The position numbers were made by a program, and so were the translations under genes. From Ascocoryne sarcoides NRRL 50072 (lineage: Eukaryota > Ascomycota > Leotiomycetes > Helotiales > Gelatinodiscaceae), in assembly GCA_000328965.1 (NCBI GenBank), contig KB205942.1:806001-870000 (forward strand): 64,000 bases of DNA, read 5' to 3'. This document shows positions 9,825-23,242 of this stretch, piece after piece. Positions within the stretch are counted from its first letter, which is position 1. Every line of letters begins with the position of its first letter. The notes beneath the pieces are model-generated. The model had not been told where the DNA came from. It ran no database searches and was given only the letters and a program-made list of their open reading frames with translations.

Positions 9825-12600
9825 GGAAAATGTGGCCTCTCTTCAGTAGCGACGTTATTCCGAGAATTGCGCACTGTATCTCTCCAAAGGCCAATCGCCC
9901 CCGAGGGATATGTGGGAGAATTGCTGAGAGTCTACCGCATTCGGTATCCGCATGCTCCACCGGCGCTGGCAGGACCTTTTTTTTCTCTAGATTTCCAGCG
10001 TGTTTTGAATTGCGCGCTCCGATCTCGATGCGCCCTCTTTCAGATGCTCAGTAGAGATGGTGGGGGTTTGGCTTTCTAAAAAGCACCGACCTCAGCCTTT
10101 CAAGAGATATAGCGCAGGGATACAGAAAGGCTCGCAGCGCACAATTGATCAAGTGGTCTTAGTGTTGACTCCAGAAAACGTAGATTCCAAGACGTTTCCT
10201 AGTTATGCTAGCCTCGCAGTCGGGCCACGACCAAATCGGATGGAGCAAGTACTGCAGGTAATACGGCAGTCGCAAAATATTCGTGAAATACCGACGAAGT
10301 CGGAGAGCTGCAGCAGCTTCAAATGTGAAAGATGTGTAAGATGTGGAACGCGGGTGATGGATAACAGGCCGAAGCTGTAGAGGGGTATCTCGAGGAGGAA
10401 GAAGACTGGAATCGCTGGGGGTGGGGGAATGGATTCTCTAGGAAGTTTGAAGCTATGGGCTCCGAGTAGGCCCAATCGTGATGGCAGACGGCCGATGGCA
10501 GCACGGGGAGGCTTGTGGTCGTCGAGGTTGGAATGGAACAAATTTATTCCCGTGATAGAAAAATGTGGTACTGGTTCGTCCTAGACGTCGAATTCCGGGC
10601 AAGACGAAGGAGATAAAGTGTGGTACGGGTCGGGAAAATTAGCAGTTGAGCACAAAGGGTACCTGGCCGAACTATTCTTGTAGACGCAGGGGATCGCTGC
10701 AGCACCGGAGAGGCTTGCAATAGGCGCAAGTAGCGTGTCGACGTATGGGCAAGCCAAAAGCAAGTAGTAGCAGTGGTAGTAGTATCATGAGAAGGGTTGG
10801 CGAGGATGCTTTTGGAGGGGGGGTTGCCACGCAACTCGACGCAAGAGAAAAGACAGACAGATAGATAGGTAGATACGGAGGGAGGTAGATAGATAGAGCT
10901 CGGCGCAAAGGGGAGCTCTCGAGTCCCAGAAGACAGTTAGCCAGAATACAAAGCCAAGAGCAAGAGCACCAAGCAGTGAAGCACAAGTACTTTTTTTTTC
11001 TCTCTCCCAAGCGGATCGACTCTAGTTCAAATTAGTTCAACCGGCGCTCGTTGTTCGTGCTGGGTTTCCGACGGAGGGGGGAGGATGCTGGGGTGCACTG
11101 GGGTGTACTGGGAGGGGGATAATTTGGGTGCTAGGGGTGTTGGGATGGAGGGTTGCAAGGTGATGAAGCTAAGCTAGGCTAGGATGCCAGGAATGTCGGC
11201 CGGCTAGCTAGTCCGCAAGGGTTCAGACAGGCGCAGGGAACTATACAAGTGCAGCGGCCGTGCATTTGGCTGGCCCGGTGTGGTTGTCGACTGGGGAGGA
11301 GGTGGAGGGTGGAGGGGGGCTGATCTTAAGAGCCCTTGGACATTCGACCCCTGTTGAACTTTAGTCTTCGGTTCTCCGACTTGGATACGTGACGATGGGC
11401 GATGGAGAAGCCGCCAACGACGTCGAGAAGAGGCTCTATCGGGGGATGACGCAAGGAAAGACGAGGTGAGGTAGGTGAGGTAAGTAAGGCAGGACAAGGC
11501 AAGGTCAGGTAGGGTAAGGTGAGGTGAGGTGAGATGGATGTGCGGTCGAGGTAGGGCGAGGCGATGCAAGGCAAGACAAGTCGAGAGAAGGCAACGAAAG
11601 GGAGTAATAGAAGGGGGAGGGAAGAGCAAGAGGAGAGCAGAGGAGGAAGAGTGTGAGCGTGTACACGGCATAAGGGAGATCCAAGGGGCAGAACCGCAAG
11701 AAAGAGGGCCCTCGAGACCGACCAAGGAGCGACTAGCAACTGGCAACTGGTAATTGGCAACTCATAGCAATTGGCAACTGACAACTCGCTCGAAAAGGAG
11801 GCGCAGAGAGAGAGGCGTGACCATGAGTGTGAACCTTGGATATGGATATCGCCGTGTGTCTCTCGAGGGGAAATGATGGTATGCATGTCTTGTTCTCCCC
11901 TCCACGAGACCACTGGTCCCTCGAGCGGAAAACTCCAGCGCTCGTGCGACGGCCACCACGAGTAGACGGGAATGTCGCTGCTTGCTGGATGGGGAATGGA
12001 GACGTCGCACACCGCCGACGTCTCGAGGAAGAGGAAGAGGGTACAACGGGAATACGCGCATGGCGCAGCTGCTAGAATATGACGGACTTCGTACCTTTTG
12101 ATGGAGATGGGCGCTTTTCCTCCCAGGTGTTCGTCCCGGCAAAACTGGTGGCGGATGACCGATGGATGTCTCCGCGCCCGTGATGGTGTTTTCTTTTGCT
12201 TCGAAGAAGAATCTCCGTCGACTCTGAATCAAGTCGTGTGTCTTCTGCGTGTCTCCGGCCGAAAGCCGTGGATGAACGTGCCGTGCCCTTGATAGATGGA
12301 TGGGAGAAGAATGGAAATTGAGGGCTTTGGAAAGAAATCTCTCTTGGGGAGGAAAGAAGAAACCCTACGAGAGGATCTTGCGAGCAAACTATCGACCTAT
12401 ATAACTCGGTCGTGCTCGTACTCCGCCCAAGTGATATAACCAAGATCCCCATCTAGGAGAATTAATGCGATAATGTACCTCTCCTTGTCGATATGCCTCC
12501 CCATGAACCTCTGATATGCCGTTGGTGAGAATTGCCCGGGGATCAAATGCGGCACGCCCACGCAAGAGCGTCAAAGTGATCAAAGGGCCGCACCCCTCGA
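9825..12600. other. Presumed promoter/leader of the zinc-cluster gene; no supported gene
   Basis: Upstream of the transcription factor the minus strand is strongly pyrimidine-biased for long stretches (for example 10800-11000 and 11400-11750). This fits a long 5' leader or promoter. ORFs of 100-230 codons occur, but they are low-complexity (Ser/Leu/Pro) and overlap one another in several frames. No domain was recognised. Confidence 0.45.
11464..11536. repeat. AGGTG/AGGTA pentanucleotide-like repeat, purine-rich
   Basis: Irregular tandem AGGTGAGGTA, AAGGCA and AGGTGAGGTGAGGTG units in a purine-only context on the plus strand. This is a simple-sequence tract in the presumed leader of the zinc-cluster gene. 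Confidence 0.7.
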
Positions 12601-15544
12601 ATTCATGCTGCTTGTCTATACACTTGGGGGCGTTGCAGGGACGATCTGGCTCACATCGCAGTCCCATCGGGCTTCTGATGGCCAGAGCGTCATCTCTTTT
12701 GTTGCAATATCAAACTGTTGTTTACAACCCAACATCACCGAGAATTCCCAGTTACCAGTTCCCACGACCCTCCCTCCCTCTCTATCTTCATTTCCATCCC
12801 ATGCTAAACCAGCAGTCCGCCTCCATCACGGCAAACCCCCAGTCGTCTCTCGGGTCTCTTGTTTCTTGTCTCGTGCCTCTTTTCAGACCTCCTCCGACCT
12901 CCAAACCTCTCACGTCTCCCACCTCTCGATAACTGCATTTCGATCAAGTATATATGTAAGTACGGTACACTTTCCCCCTCTCGTCTCGTCCGCCTTACCA
13001 TCACCTCCGAGTATCTTTCCCCATCCCCGTCCATCCCTCATGCCATCTCCCTCATGTCTGAGCAAGCTCTCGACACCCCCAACACCACGAATCGCTGATC
13101 TGCGCCCGTCAATCTCTTCTAAACGCAAAACACTCCGTACGAGCAGACCCAAGGTCTATTTCAAGAGCCGCGGCCGATTCCTCCGTGCTAACTCTGCTCG
13201 TGCTCGGATCCTCTGGCGCATGCCTGATCTTCATTTGTTCCCATCCGTCATTCATGCAACGACCACACAAACCATCGGGACACCGCCAAACATCACGGTC
13301 CCAGAACGTGGGCGGCGGTTGGGTCCATCGTCAGCCTGGTCGTCGTCCTCTTTGCCTGCTTCATCTCGAATCTACAGATGGCCAGCATTCGACACGGGCG
13401 CGTACAGGTGCGGCTGCGGGTCGCTCCAACTGCTCCCGGCCGGCAGATTCTCCAGTTCCGGTTCGCATCATCATATCTACGATGGCTTTCTTTTGATATT
13501 GGAGGGACCCTACAACGTCTGGCTGATATACGCACAATTTCGCCTTGCCAGAGCTCCCCTCATCGTCATCATGGCCACCCTCACAGTCCCCATTCCCTAT
13601 TCCCCCTCCCCTGTGGGTCGAGGACAACTGCACATAGCAAACCCCTCCTTCTCGTCTCGCCCCGACCCCAGGTGCCATGAAGCCGACCTAGGATTCGCCT
13701 TCTCGACTTCACCTCGCTCCCAGCTCAAACATCCCAAGCTCCCGTCCCATCGTCCTGATGCTGTACGAACTGTTTCTCGGTAGCTACGGCCGGCGCCACC
13801 AGCGATGGTACTGTACCGTATCCATGCAGAGCGAGCAAAGCAGGGCAGGGCTGTATTCTTCCACCAGCATCCCACCGGTGCTCCCACCCGAAAGATCCTA
13901 ACCTGCAGCACCGAGACGCACCTCCCGGTGTTCTACGCATGGCATGGCGTCCCCAATCTGACGCTTTCCAACGTCGGCGCACCTCTCGATGTGAGCAAAT
14001 GGTGGTTCTCTGAAAGCTGCATACGAGTACCCTCCTCAGCTTCCGCTTTCACATCGTCAAGGCGCAAAGCTCGAAATAGAACGACATCCAACACTATCAT
14101 CCATTGAGTATACAGTCCGCGACTTTGCATGAAGTTTCGCGGCTGATCTGATCTGCTCGAACTGCAACAATGCGCCTATTGTCCGAAGTCCCTTTGGGGG
14201 TGCGGTCCTGGAAGCAGTTAGGCCCGCCGCCACACCGTCTGAACTGGACAAACTGAACACAATTTGAGTTTTGTCCACTTTGACAGGGAAGCCCCATATC
14301 CCTGACGCTGGCCTCAAATTTCTACTGTACGAGTTGCGGAGTGGTTCGTGACGATGAGACTGACTAGGCGGCTCGTCACTCGCGCCGACCTTTTCTTCCC
14401 GCATCTACAGTGCCATCGGCCCACTACGGTCCACGCCCTCGGTCCATATCACTGACAGCTGCCCCATACGATCTAGTCGCTGTTGACTTACTGCGGGGCC
14501 TTGGAAGCCGTTGAGTTTGTTCTAGAATATCAAATCTTGAAGATTTCCATCGCGAAGCTCGAGAACGATGCACCCCTCGTACGGCGGATAGTCGCAGAAG
14601 CAAACACTAAGCGCTCACCAAGTACTCGTATGCTAGTCCTACTCTGATGCGTCACTGAGGGAAAATTTCGGATTTTTTCCTTCTCCTTGCAACGATGATC
14701 GACGTGTCCAAAAGCATAAAACGGCTCCACACGAGAGCCCTGTCAATAGTTCATCTCTTGTAATTTCATCATCACATCGCATCCACGATCCCACGTTTTC
14801 CCAGCATTATTGGATTCATATCGTGTCCAGTATAGACCGGGTGTCATGGTTCGTTCTGGCATCATCATGCCTGCGATCCCTCTCGAGGGCGTCTGAAAAC
14901 GGGCGCCGGGTCGCGAGCTTGGACTTTCGATATAGGTTATCGTGAGAACTCTGCCCCTGAGTGAGTGGACTTTTCTCAGGTACGAAACTCGAAGGGAAGC
15001 ACCCACTGCACTTTCCGAATCACACTTGGCAATTTGCAACTGCACATGTCCGACCGGGGCCTGGCCTCGGATGCTTGCGGAAAATTACCACCCGGACACA
15101 TGGGATAGAGTATTCAAATTTACCATGGTAAGGTCGTGACATGGATGGTGGCAGAGGCCCCAGAGCGTGTAATATCATTTCGGATTCCCAGGGATTTCTA
15201 CACATGATAACGAGTCCATTTGTCTTTCACTGCCCTAGCCGCCCTCCCCGCCCTGGTTTTTCTTCCCCTAGTCCAATATGATAATCGTGATATAGGCGGC
15301 GAACCAATGGTCATCTCCACCAGAAGAGCCGAGCCTCGTGGCAGGAGGCATCATTGTTCGCTTACCCAGATCTCATCTCATCTCGATTTGTCTTTGATTC
15401 CATCCGTCTTTTTACATCGCACAATCCTTCTGATTTTAGAAGTCTCCTCATAGCGGACACCTACAACAGAACCCAATGTACGACCCTTGCTTGCTTGCCT
15501 GGGTGACGGTGTCCGGCGTAAGATGAGGAATGACTGCACTGACC

Positions 15545-15562
15545 CCTCTCTCTCTCTCTCTC
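15545..15562. repeat. (CT)n microsatellite
   Basis: An uninterrupted CT dinucleotide run of about nine units in gene-free DNA. Confidence 0.8.
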
Positions 15563-18500
15563 GATCTCCAGATCCTACCAGATAAAGGAAGCCGAAGAGG
15601 CTAATCTTGGGTCCTTCGAAATTCGAGTAGGGTCGCTTCACGATAGTCAAGATCCGAGAGACCAGAAATGATACTACCGGCAGAGGTACAGCAGAGGCGA
15701 AGACGCGCTCGTAATAAAAGCATTTCTTACACATTCGGCTTCATCATGTCACATGGGAGCTTCGTGGCTCGGCACTATAGCCGAAAGCGGGCCATCGATA
15801 TTAAAAGCAATCCATCTCAAACAAGCAGGATATTGGTCTCTGGTCAAACTTCGCCGGACTCGCTACGGTGCCGGTACTTCGTGGGTTCTCAATGGTTCTG
15901 ACTGTCAGCGGAGCGGGGGTATGAAAAGACGAGATGCACTGTGCACCGTGCGAAACGAGCCGTGGCAGATAGCTAGCATCGGGCGGGAAGTTGAAGGCAT
16001 AAAGATGCTTCATTTCAGACGGAGAAATAAAGCTCACGAGCCCCTCTGCGATCAACTTTGCGCAGATTGTCCCGATAGACCCTAGGTCTCTGTGCGCAAC
16101 ATTATGCAATAGCTCGGGTATAAGCTCCATCGTCCAGTGTGGTTTGGTCCTATACAGCATCAAAAAACTTGTTGACCTATCTGCCGGTATCATGGCGGCC
16201 ACATACAACACTCAACGTCGCAAGTTGCCTACAGAGCCCCTCGATTACAAAATTAGACGAGCCGTTAAAATTATCCGACATTCTGGTTCAGAAGCGACGT
16301 CGATCCTGTGCGAAATTCTGGGTGGTAGCGAACCGTAGTTGACGATCATATTGGAAAAGCTCATAACTCCAGTCTTTCAGTGCGTGGCAAAACCCTAGCT
16401 AATATTCCCTGATCATAGCAGATGAGTCCTGGTCAATATTGGATGACATGAGGCGCAGGCTCAAAGCGTCGCGGGGCAAATGAATGTTTAATTTCATGTT
16501 CCGCGCTTCAGGTTAGAGGTTCATGCTCGTGCATATTAAGCATTCGACTGACTGTCGGCACCTATTCAAGAGTCCCTCACGGCGGGGAGGAAAGGGGGAG
16601 GGATGGGATGAGCTCTAGTCACGTGCGACGCCAATAAATCGGTTGTGGGGCAGGATAGATTATCGTAATCTCTCGTTGCCCTCGACCTCCAAAATATGGA
16701 GACTTTCATTTGTCACTACCCGTTCACCGGTTTGCTCCTCTCGGCGAGCTTCAGAGCGGTGATATGGTACGGCTATCGCCTTGAGGGTTGGGTAATCAGG
16801 AGCCTCATGGGTTTGTTCCAGGCGGGAAATTTGGTCCCCGAATCAAGTGTACTGAGAAGGGCTAACATATAACAGGTTCGAACATGGACATGCAAGGGAT
16901 TTACGAGTACCCGGATTTCGAACGTGCTAAGACCAAGGATACATTCCGAGTCACTTGTCGATCCATGAGACGAGGTCGCCGTCGAGCAAGGAACTTCCTT
17001 TCTCCTGCGTTTCTTAGTATCTATGTCCTACAGTACCTACGTACGCAGCTATGGTGCGGGTCATCCCACTTTATTAGAACCCAGGAATTTCGGAAGCCGC
17101 AGCCGGAGCACGAGGGAGAATTCCTCTAGCTACCACCAAGCGGCGTTAGCTTGGCTTTTGAAGATGGCTTCCCCACAATCTTGCGCATAAAAGTCCTTCG
17201 TATTGATGATATGCAGCGACCAGCCATCCTATATGTGGCTTTCTATCGATTCGGAATGGGCCGTAGACTTTGAAAGCCATCTTCGGTCCCGCTAGCCGTT
17301 CTGAATGATTTTACAACACGGACTCAAATTTCGGTAGATCTCTGCGTTGCAAAACTCACGCCCTCCTTTTTCAATTCTGATAAGTCTTCCGCTAATGTTT
17401 GATGGTCTACTCTGACCCCATTGTTGAGCTTTGCACGATTAATACATGCTTTATTGTATAGTCAGTTCCTACAGTTCTCATTACTTTGAGTTTCCATAAT
17501 CATCCTTCACTGGGTTTTTATATAGAGAGGACTCGATAAATATGTCAGCTCGTATGCAAGATAAACTACCGGTTCTAGTGAAGCCCAATTTCCTATCATA
17601 TACTAGTGCTAGATCCCTATCAGCTTAGAATCCAAATAAATTTCCATTTAGTTCTCGGGAAACATCGGAAACGAAACTTAAGATGGGATCCATCAGGATA
17701 GAATTTGCAAGTCATGTCGTGCAAAGGAGCGTGTTCATCGGAGGTTTTGAATCAAATGTACTATTCGTTTTTCGATGCTTCAAAATCCGTTATACGGTCA
17801 TTAATCTGTTTCCATTTTGTAAAGGATTCATGAATGTCCAACAAAAATTGTCGGGCATGAAAATCGAGAGCATTAAGCTCTTTTAGATTGTCTGTTGGCT
17901 CTTTATATATCGCTTGTCTACTAGCAGTGATTAACTATACTCTTGTCTTTCTTGCTCCCGTGTTCAATTTACACGTCAATAGTCATCATATTAGGTGTAT
18001 CAATGATTTCTTCAGATGGAAGCGATGAATCTGTCCCGTGGTACCTGTTCTCGTATGTATCGGAATAGCTCATGTCTTACGATTTTAGTGATCTCTTAAG
18101 ACCTCTAAGCTCTAAGACCAAGTCCATTCGTATCATCGTATCATAATTCAGGCTCCAAGACTTGAAACGTTCTTCACTTTTGAGTGCCAAAATAAAAGAC
18201 GCAGTTTGAAGAGCAGTGTGGCTGTAATAAGCAAGATCTCCCAACAACCTTTTCAGACCAAGTTACAAGATCTTTAATCACATCACCAGTTCGTGAACAG
18301 TTCCACACCCACCTTTAGTCATCACAGCTTCTAGGCAAAACAAAACCCTGCAGATCTAAAATGTTATATCTTTTCGTCTTTGAGTGAGCCCTTATCATAA
18401 TAAGCAAGAAAACCCTTGATTACTAGTTGAGGTTACAGTTGAAGTGTACTACTTCGAGATATGACATGTCTTGAGGTTTTGAAATCTACCATTCAAAAGG

Positions 18501-19490
18501 AAGTGTTATACGGCATTAGTTCTGAATTTCTTCCATTAGCGGACAGAATCAAGTTGAGGGAAAAAGTCTCACCTTTTTGTAAGTACAGAGCAATAACTTA
18601 AATTTCAAGGTCGCGTTTGCACTTCTTTACACCAACTGGGGGGATTTAGTCCCGATCTCACAACCCACGAGTCAGGGAATTTCACAAAGAGCAGGAAGTG
18701 TGACGAACCCGTTACACTCGAAAGCTCGTCTTCTCGACTCTATTCGGCAGTTACCATCTCCAAGCGTTCTGCCCTCTTGTCCAATCTTCAACATCACAGC
18801 CATTCCTATTCGACAAACATAACGACCTCTTTGCTAACCCCTCCAACAAGACATTTACCATCTCGGCGCCTCAACAGAACTACACCTGTGATCTCTGAAC
18901 AACACTATGAATATCAAACACGGGCTTCACTTCATGAACCATGACTTACCCCAATTGCAACACAGCCGCGTCATCTCGATCATCTCCTATATTTCCCTCT
19001 TCACCTGCTCAATAAATGATTTAGTCTAGGAACACCTATCCCCACCACGGCACTATGCATGAACCCATTCACCCAGTCTCATGAACCGGTTACCTCCGGC
19101 TCCCTCCCTTCCTCAATCTACACGCCCAGGACCCTTCTACCTTCCAACCCCTCCCGCCCTTATTCCCAACAAAAACCCTCCGATGTCTCTATCATGCGTA
19201 CTGACGTCGCATCCCGAAAAACCATACCTACACGTGATCCAACACCATCCTTCTGCTGTGCCTCCACAAGCCCCTCTCCATCCATAGCCTACAGTGCATG
19301 ATCAGCCATGCGAGCACGACAGCGTGATACCAAGCTCTCGGAGGCGAAGTCATCTCTCTCTCCTTCCCGCCCTTTCGTTCGTTCGCTCACTCCGCTTCGA
19401 TCCGAATAGGGTGGTGGGACGGCATACTACCCTACCTCCCCTACCTGGCCATTTTTCGCATATGTATATGTTGTACGAGCGTTCATGCGT

Positions 19491-19518
19491 GCACACACAT
19501 ATATACACACACACACAC
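19491..19518. repeat. (CA)n/(TA)n microsatellite
   Basis: A CACACACA-TATATA-CACACACACACA tract downstream of the Lon gene. Confidence 0.8.
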
Positions 19519-19920
19519 TCCTTGCCTGCCCTACCGTAGATCCTTCCACGACATGTATGCGAACAAGACGCCGCCGCCACCAATGGAAACCCGAGCTCGG
19601 AATCCTCGGCAGGACCTGAGTCGTGGGAATTCTCTGCCTGGTCTGGTTTGGGTTCAAGTTACATGGAATTGATATATGTGATGTACAATTGAACTGGCGC
19701 CGTGACGCCGGCGTTTCTCAAGACCCTGCTTGAACTTGACTTGGGATTCCACCTACGACTCGCTGAATGGATAATGACAGGAAGGGAGAGCAAGGACTGA
19801 CAACATTAGAGATAGAATTTACAATAGCAAGCACCAAAGCCCTCCCGGGTAGAAAATCTCATCCGCCACTTCTGACAAAGAAAAAGAGAGCATTTCATCA
19901 TCGAAGCTGATCATATAAAT

Positions 19921-22900
19921 TTAGAGTCGGCTCTCGATGCCGGCAAAATTCTCTTCACCAGGCCAGTGGGCTTCTGGCCAGACATGGCGTATGGCTTCCC
20001 AGATATGCCTACGTATAGGGGTTAGCCCATGATTATCATGAAAAGCATTCAGGTCACGAACCTCACATGGATGATCTCCAGGCCATCTTTGACTTCTTGG
20101 GGTAAGTCCTTGACACTGCATACCAAAGTCAGTACTGAGTCAATGGGGGAAAAAGAACCAAAACGTCATCCAGTCTTACTCTTTTCTATTTTGCGCAGGG
20201 AGGAGCACAGTCTTGACCCCGGCGCGGAGGGCACCAATGAGCTTCTCCTTGATGCCTCCGACGGCAGTAACGCGGCCACGGAGGGAAATTTCACCCTAAC
20301 ATGGTTACTGAACATCCGCATGGGACTCGCATTGCAGAAACGACTTACTGTCATCGCCATAGTAGGAGGCACGGCTTTACCAGAGAACAGAGAGATCAGC
20401 GCAATGGTATGCGCCATGCCGGCAGAAGGGCCGTCCTGCGGCGTGTTAGAAATTGTGTCTTGCCCGAAGCGTGAAACATTACCTTGGGGATGGCTCCTGA
20501 GGGGCAATGGACGTGAATGCTGCGGTTCTTCATGATATTCTCAGTGGGATCATGTGTCAGACCGAGTTCGTATGCGTGGGCCTTCACCCAGCTCAGTGCA
20601 ACCTCGACACTCTCCTTGAGAACATCGCCTAGTTTCCCTGTAAGCTGCACGCTTCCGGTCCCAGGCATATCAGCCACTTCGATGAAAAGTATGCTCCCGT
20701 TGCCGCCAGAACTGACCTGAGTTAGCATCATCTCAGTAATATTTCCGTAGAGATCAATACCTATAGGCCACGAGGCCAGTCACAATTCCTGGGCGACTAT
20801 TTGCTTGCGTTAGCAACCGCTCTGCTAAAATTCATGTCGGAGATTTTGCATCTCCTATCTTGCATTGCGCACGAGGCCTATAGGACTCGATGCACAATGC
20901 CGGGCAAATGCGACGTGGATTGGGACAATTTACCTGGTCTCTTCAGCGATTTCCTCGTCGTACTTCTCGATTCCCAAGATATTCTCAATATCTTCTACGG
21001 ACAATTGAGGCTTATATTTCTCTGCAGTACTAGTCAATAAAGCCCGTAGATGAATCTCGCGGGCCACCTACTAGCATCACCGGAATCCTTTGCCTCAGCA
21101 TATTCAACCGCTTTTGCCCGGCAGACAGATCCAATTTCTCGCTCAAGATTCCGAACGCCTGCCTCACGAGTGTATGATTCGATTATCTTGGACACGACAT
21201 CCTGGTTGAATTCAATCTGTCCGTCTCCGAGACCGTCTAGACGGTGTTAATATTGGCCACTACAGAATGTTAAGGGATTCTTACTTGTACGGATTTGTTT
21301 CGGAATCAGGTGTTGCAAAGCAATATGCCGTTTTTCTAAAGTAGTGTATCCTGACAAATAGATTGTTTCCATTCTATCCAGCAATGGCGGGGGAATTGTG
21401 TCTAAGCTATTGGCGGTCGCGATAAATAAAACCTTGCTTAGATCAATCGGAATATTGACATAATGATCAGTGAAGGTACAATTCTGCTCAGGATCCAAAA
21501 CCTCGAGCATAGCTGCAGAGGGGTCACCTTGGAAATTCGAGGTGCTATGAACAAGTTTGTTAGTAGTAGTATGACTTCACAGCAAGACCCGACACTTACC
21601 CAACTTTATCAATCTCATCAAGTAGAAATACAGGGTTTGCCACACCAACCTTTTTGAGGCCTTGCACAATAAGACCAGGCATAGCTGCGACGTAGGTTCT
21701 TCGATGACCCCTAATTTCTGCTTCATCACGAACACCGCCAAGAGAGATCCTGTGAAATTTCCGGCCTAGAGCAGTAGCAACAGACTTTGCGAGACTTGTC
21801 TTTCCAACACCAGGGGGCCCAACCAAGAGTAAGATTGGCGACTTGTCAGTCATTCGCTGGCTTTTCAGTATTTCGACTTTTTCTAACGCTTGCTCTTCCT
21901 CGGCTTTCGCTACCTGGGCATCAACGTCTTCGTTCATAGATTGCTTAAGTTTAAGGACAGCCAGATACTCAAGCAATCTCTTCTTGACTTTCTCTAACCC
22001 GTAATGATCATCATCAAACTGTTTACGAGCTCGTGATAAAGTATCCACGCCGAGATGATCTTCTGTTGTCACAGTCCAAGGAATCTCAATCAATGTTTCC
22101 AGATAGTTTCGGGTGACCTGATACTCTGCTTGAGCAGGGGACATCTTCTTGAGCCGGCTAAGCTCGCGATTGGCAACCTTGGCAGCTTCCGGACTCATTT
22201 TGGCATCCTCGAACTTTTTCTTAAGCTCCTCTACTTCACTCGGTTCTTGATCATCTTCGCCAGGCGCGCCCATGCCAGCAGACACCCCAGACATGCCAGC
22301 CCGCCTTAGCCTTTGGGTATTCATCTTGTTCATTTGATCGAGGTCAATGTTAGTCGGTATTGTACTCGTAAATGTCGTTATGCTGACGTTGTTCTTGATG
22401 TTTCCAACCTGACGTTGTAGCAGAGCAATCGATTTCTCGAGTCGGTCTCTAACATCCAATGCTGCTAGTACTTCTAGCTTCTCCTCAAACGAAGCCTCAA
22501 CAACGTTGGCCATGAAATCAGCGAGAACCCCCGCATCCTGTATCCCCTTCTTTGCAATGAACAATTCGAGACGGCGAGCTAGTAATGGTGTGAGACCAGA
22601 AGCGCTGGGATTTCGAGTGAGAATGGAGGATAGCCGCAAGAGTGTGAGAAGTTCGCGAGATAGTTGTTTGAGATGGGCAAACAGTCCTTGTAAAGCAACA
22701 TCCTGGGGAGATATGGCTTAGGAGCATCTGGTCAGTAGGTAGTAAACGAAAAGACGGGTTGCATCCATACCATCATCGGATTTATATATAAAGTCTGCTT
22801 CAAAAAAAGGACGCTCCTTTGTTACTTTGACAAGCTGAACCCTCGCTACCCCCTCTACAAGCAGAGAAAACTCTCCCGTTCCCCGTCCCTCCACCCCGGA

Positions 22901-23242
22901 GACCTTCGCCGCAACACCATATCCAAAGAGGTCCTCTTTTGTAGCATTCGAGGGGTTTATGTCTAAACGTTCTTGTGGGCTTGGAGTTTGCTCGTCCTTC
23001 GCTATCATCTTCTGCCCAAGGCGCGTGAGGAGAGGCGAGCTTAAAGGGACGCATGCAACATTGATATTCTCAAGCCTTTGGTCCGGAGCCTTTGAAGCAG
23101 CGCGACTGTAAACGTGGGAAAGCAAAGCTGGTATATCCGCCCGGCTGCCAGACACAGGTATTCTTAGCAAAATCCCCGGGAGCAGAACAGTGTCTTTGGC
23201 TAGTGGTATAATAGGGAGTGTAACGGTCTTCGCGGGAGCCAT
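19921..23242 (-). CDS. pln: Peroxisomal Lon protease (LONP2/Pln type)
   Basis: Eleven exons on the minus strand: 23242-22771, 22716-21600, 21544-21285, 21236-21072, 21021-20934, 20796-20761, 20711-20483, 20435-20349, 20295-20180, 20115-20062 and 20008-19921. They sum to 2712 nt, exactly 903 aa. The N-terminal LAN domain begins TVTLPIIPLAKDTVLLPGI. The AAA+ module has Walker A GPPGVGKT (about residues 457-464) and Walker B VFLLDEIDKV. The serine-lysine dyad is GPSAG (Ser about 793) and GGIKEK (Lys about 834). The protein ends in SRL, a PTS1 signal, so it should act in the peroxisome matrix, degrading damaged or unneeded matrix proteins. There is no mitochondrial leader. An upstream in-frame stretch lacks ATG, so the start at 23242 is preferred. 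Exon 6 is only 36 nt. Confidence 0.95.

Larger units (their letters stand above)
12601..19920. other. Long gene-free interval
   Basis: About 7.3 kb with no gene I can support. From 12700 to 13800 the plus strand is pyrimidine-rich and holds a 392-codon ORF (12605-13783). Its composition is that of read-through low-complexity DNA. A different frame near 13310-13380 reads as a hydrophobic segment (AAVGSIVSLVVVLFACFI) that could be one transmembrane exon. From 14500 to 17100 only fragments are seen. From 17400 to 18600 it is AT-rich and ORF-poor. The end (18700-19900) is C-rich and is downstream of Lon. No tRNA was found. Confidence 0.5.

Noticed and set aside
11326..12012. 228-codon minus-strand ORF
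   Set aside because: Ser/Leu/Pro-rich product of a pyrimidine tract; other frames are equally open.
12605..13783. 392-codon plus-strand ORF
   Set aside because: Low-complexity Ser/Pro composition in CT-rich DNA, overlapping ORFs in all frames, no domain; treated as chance read-through.
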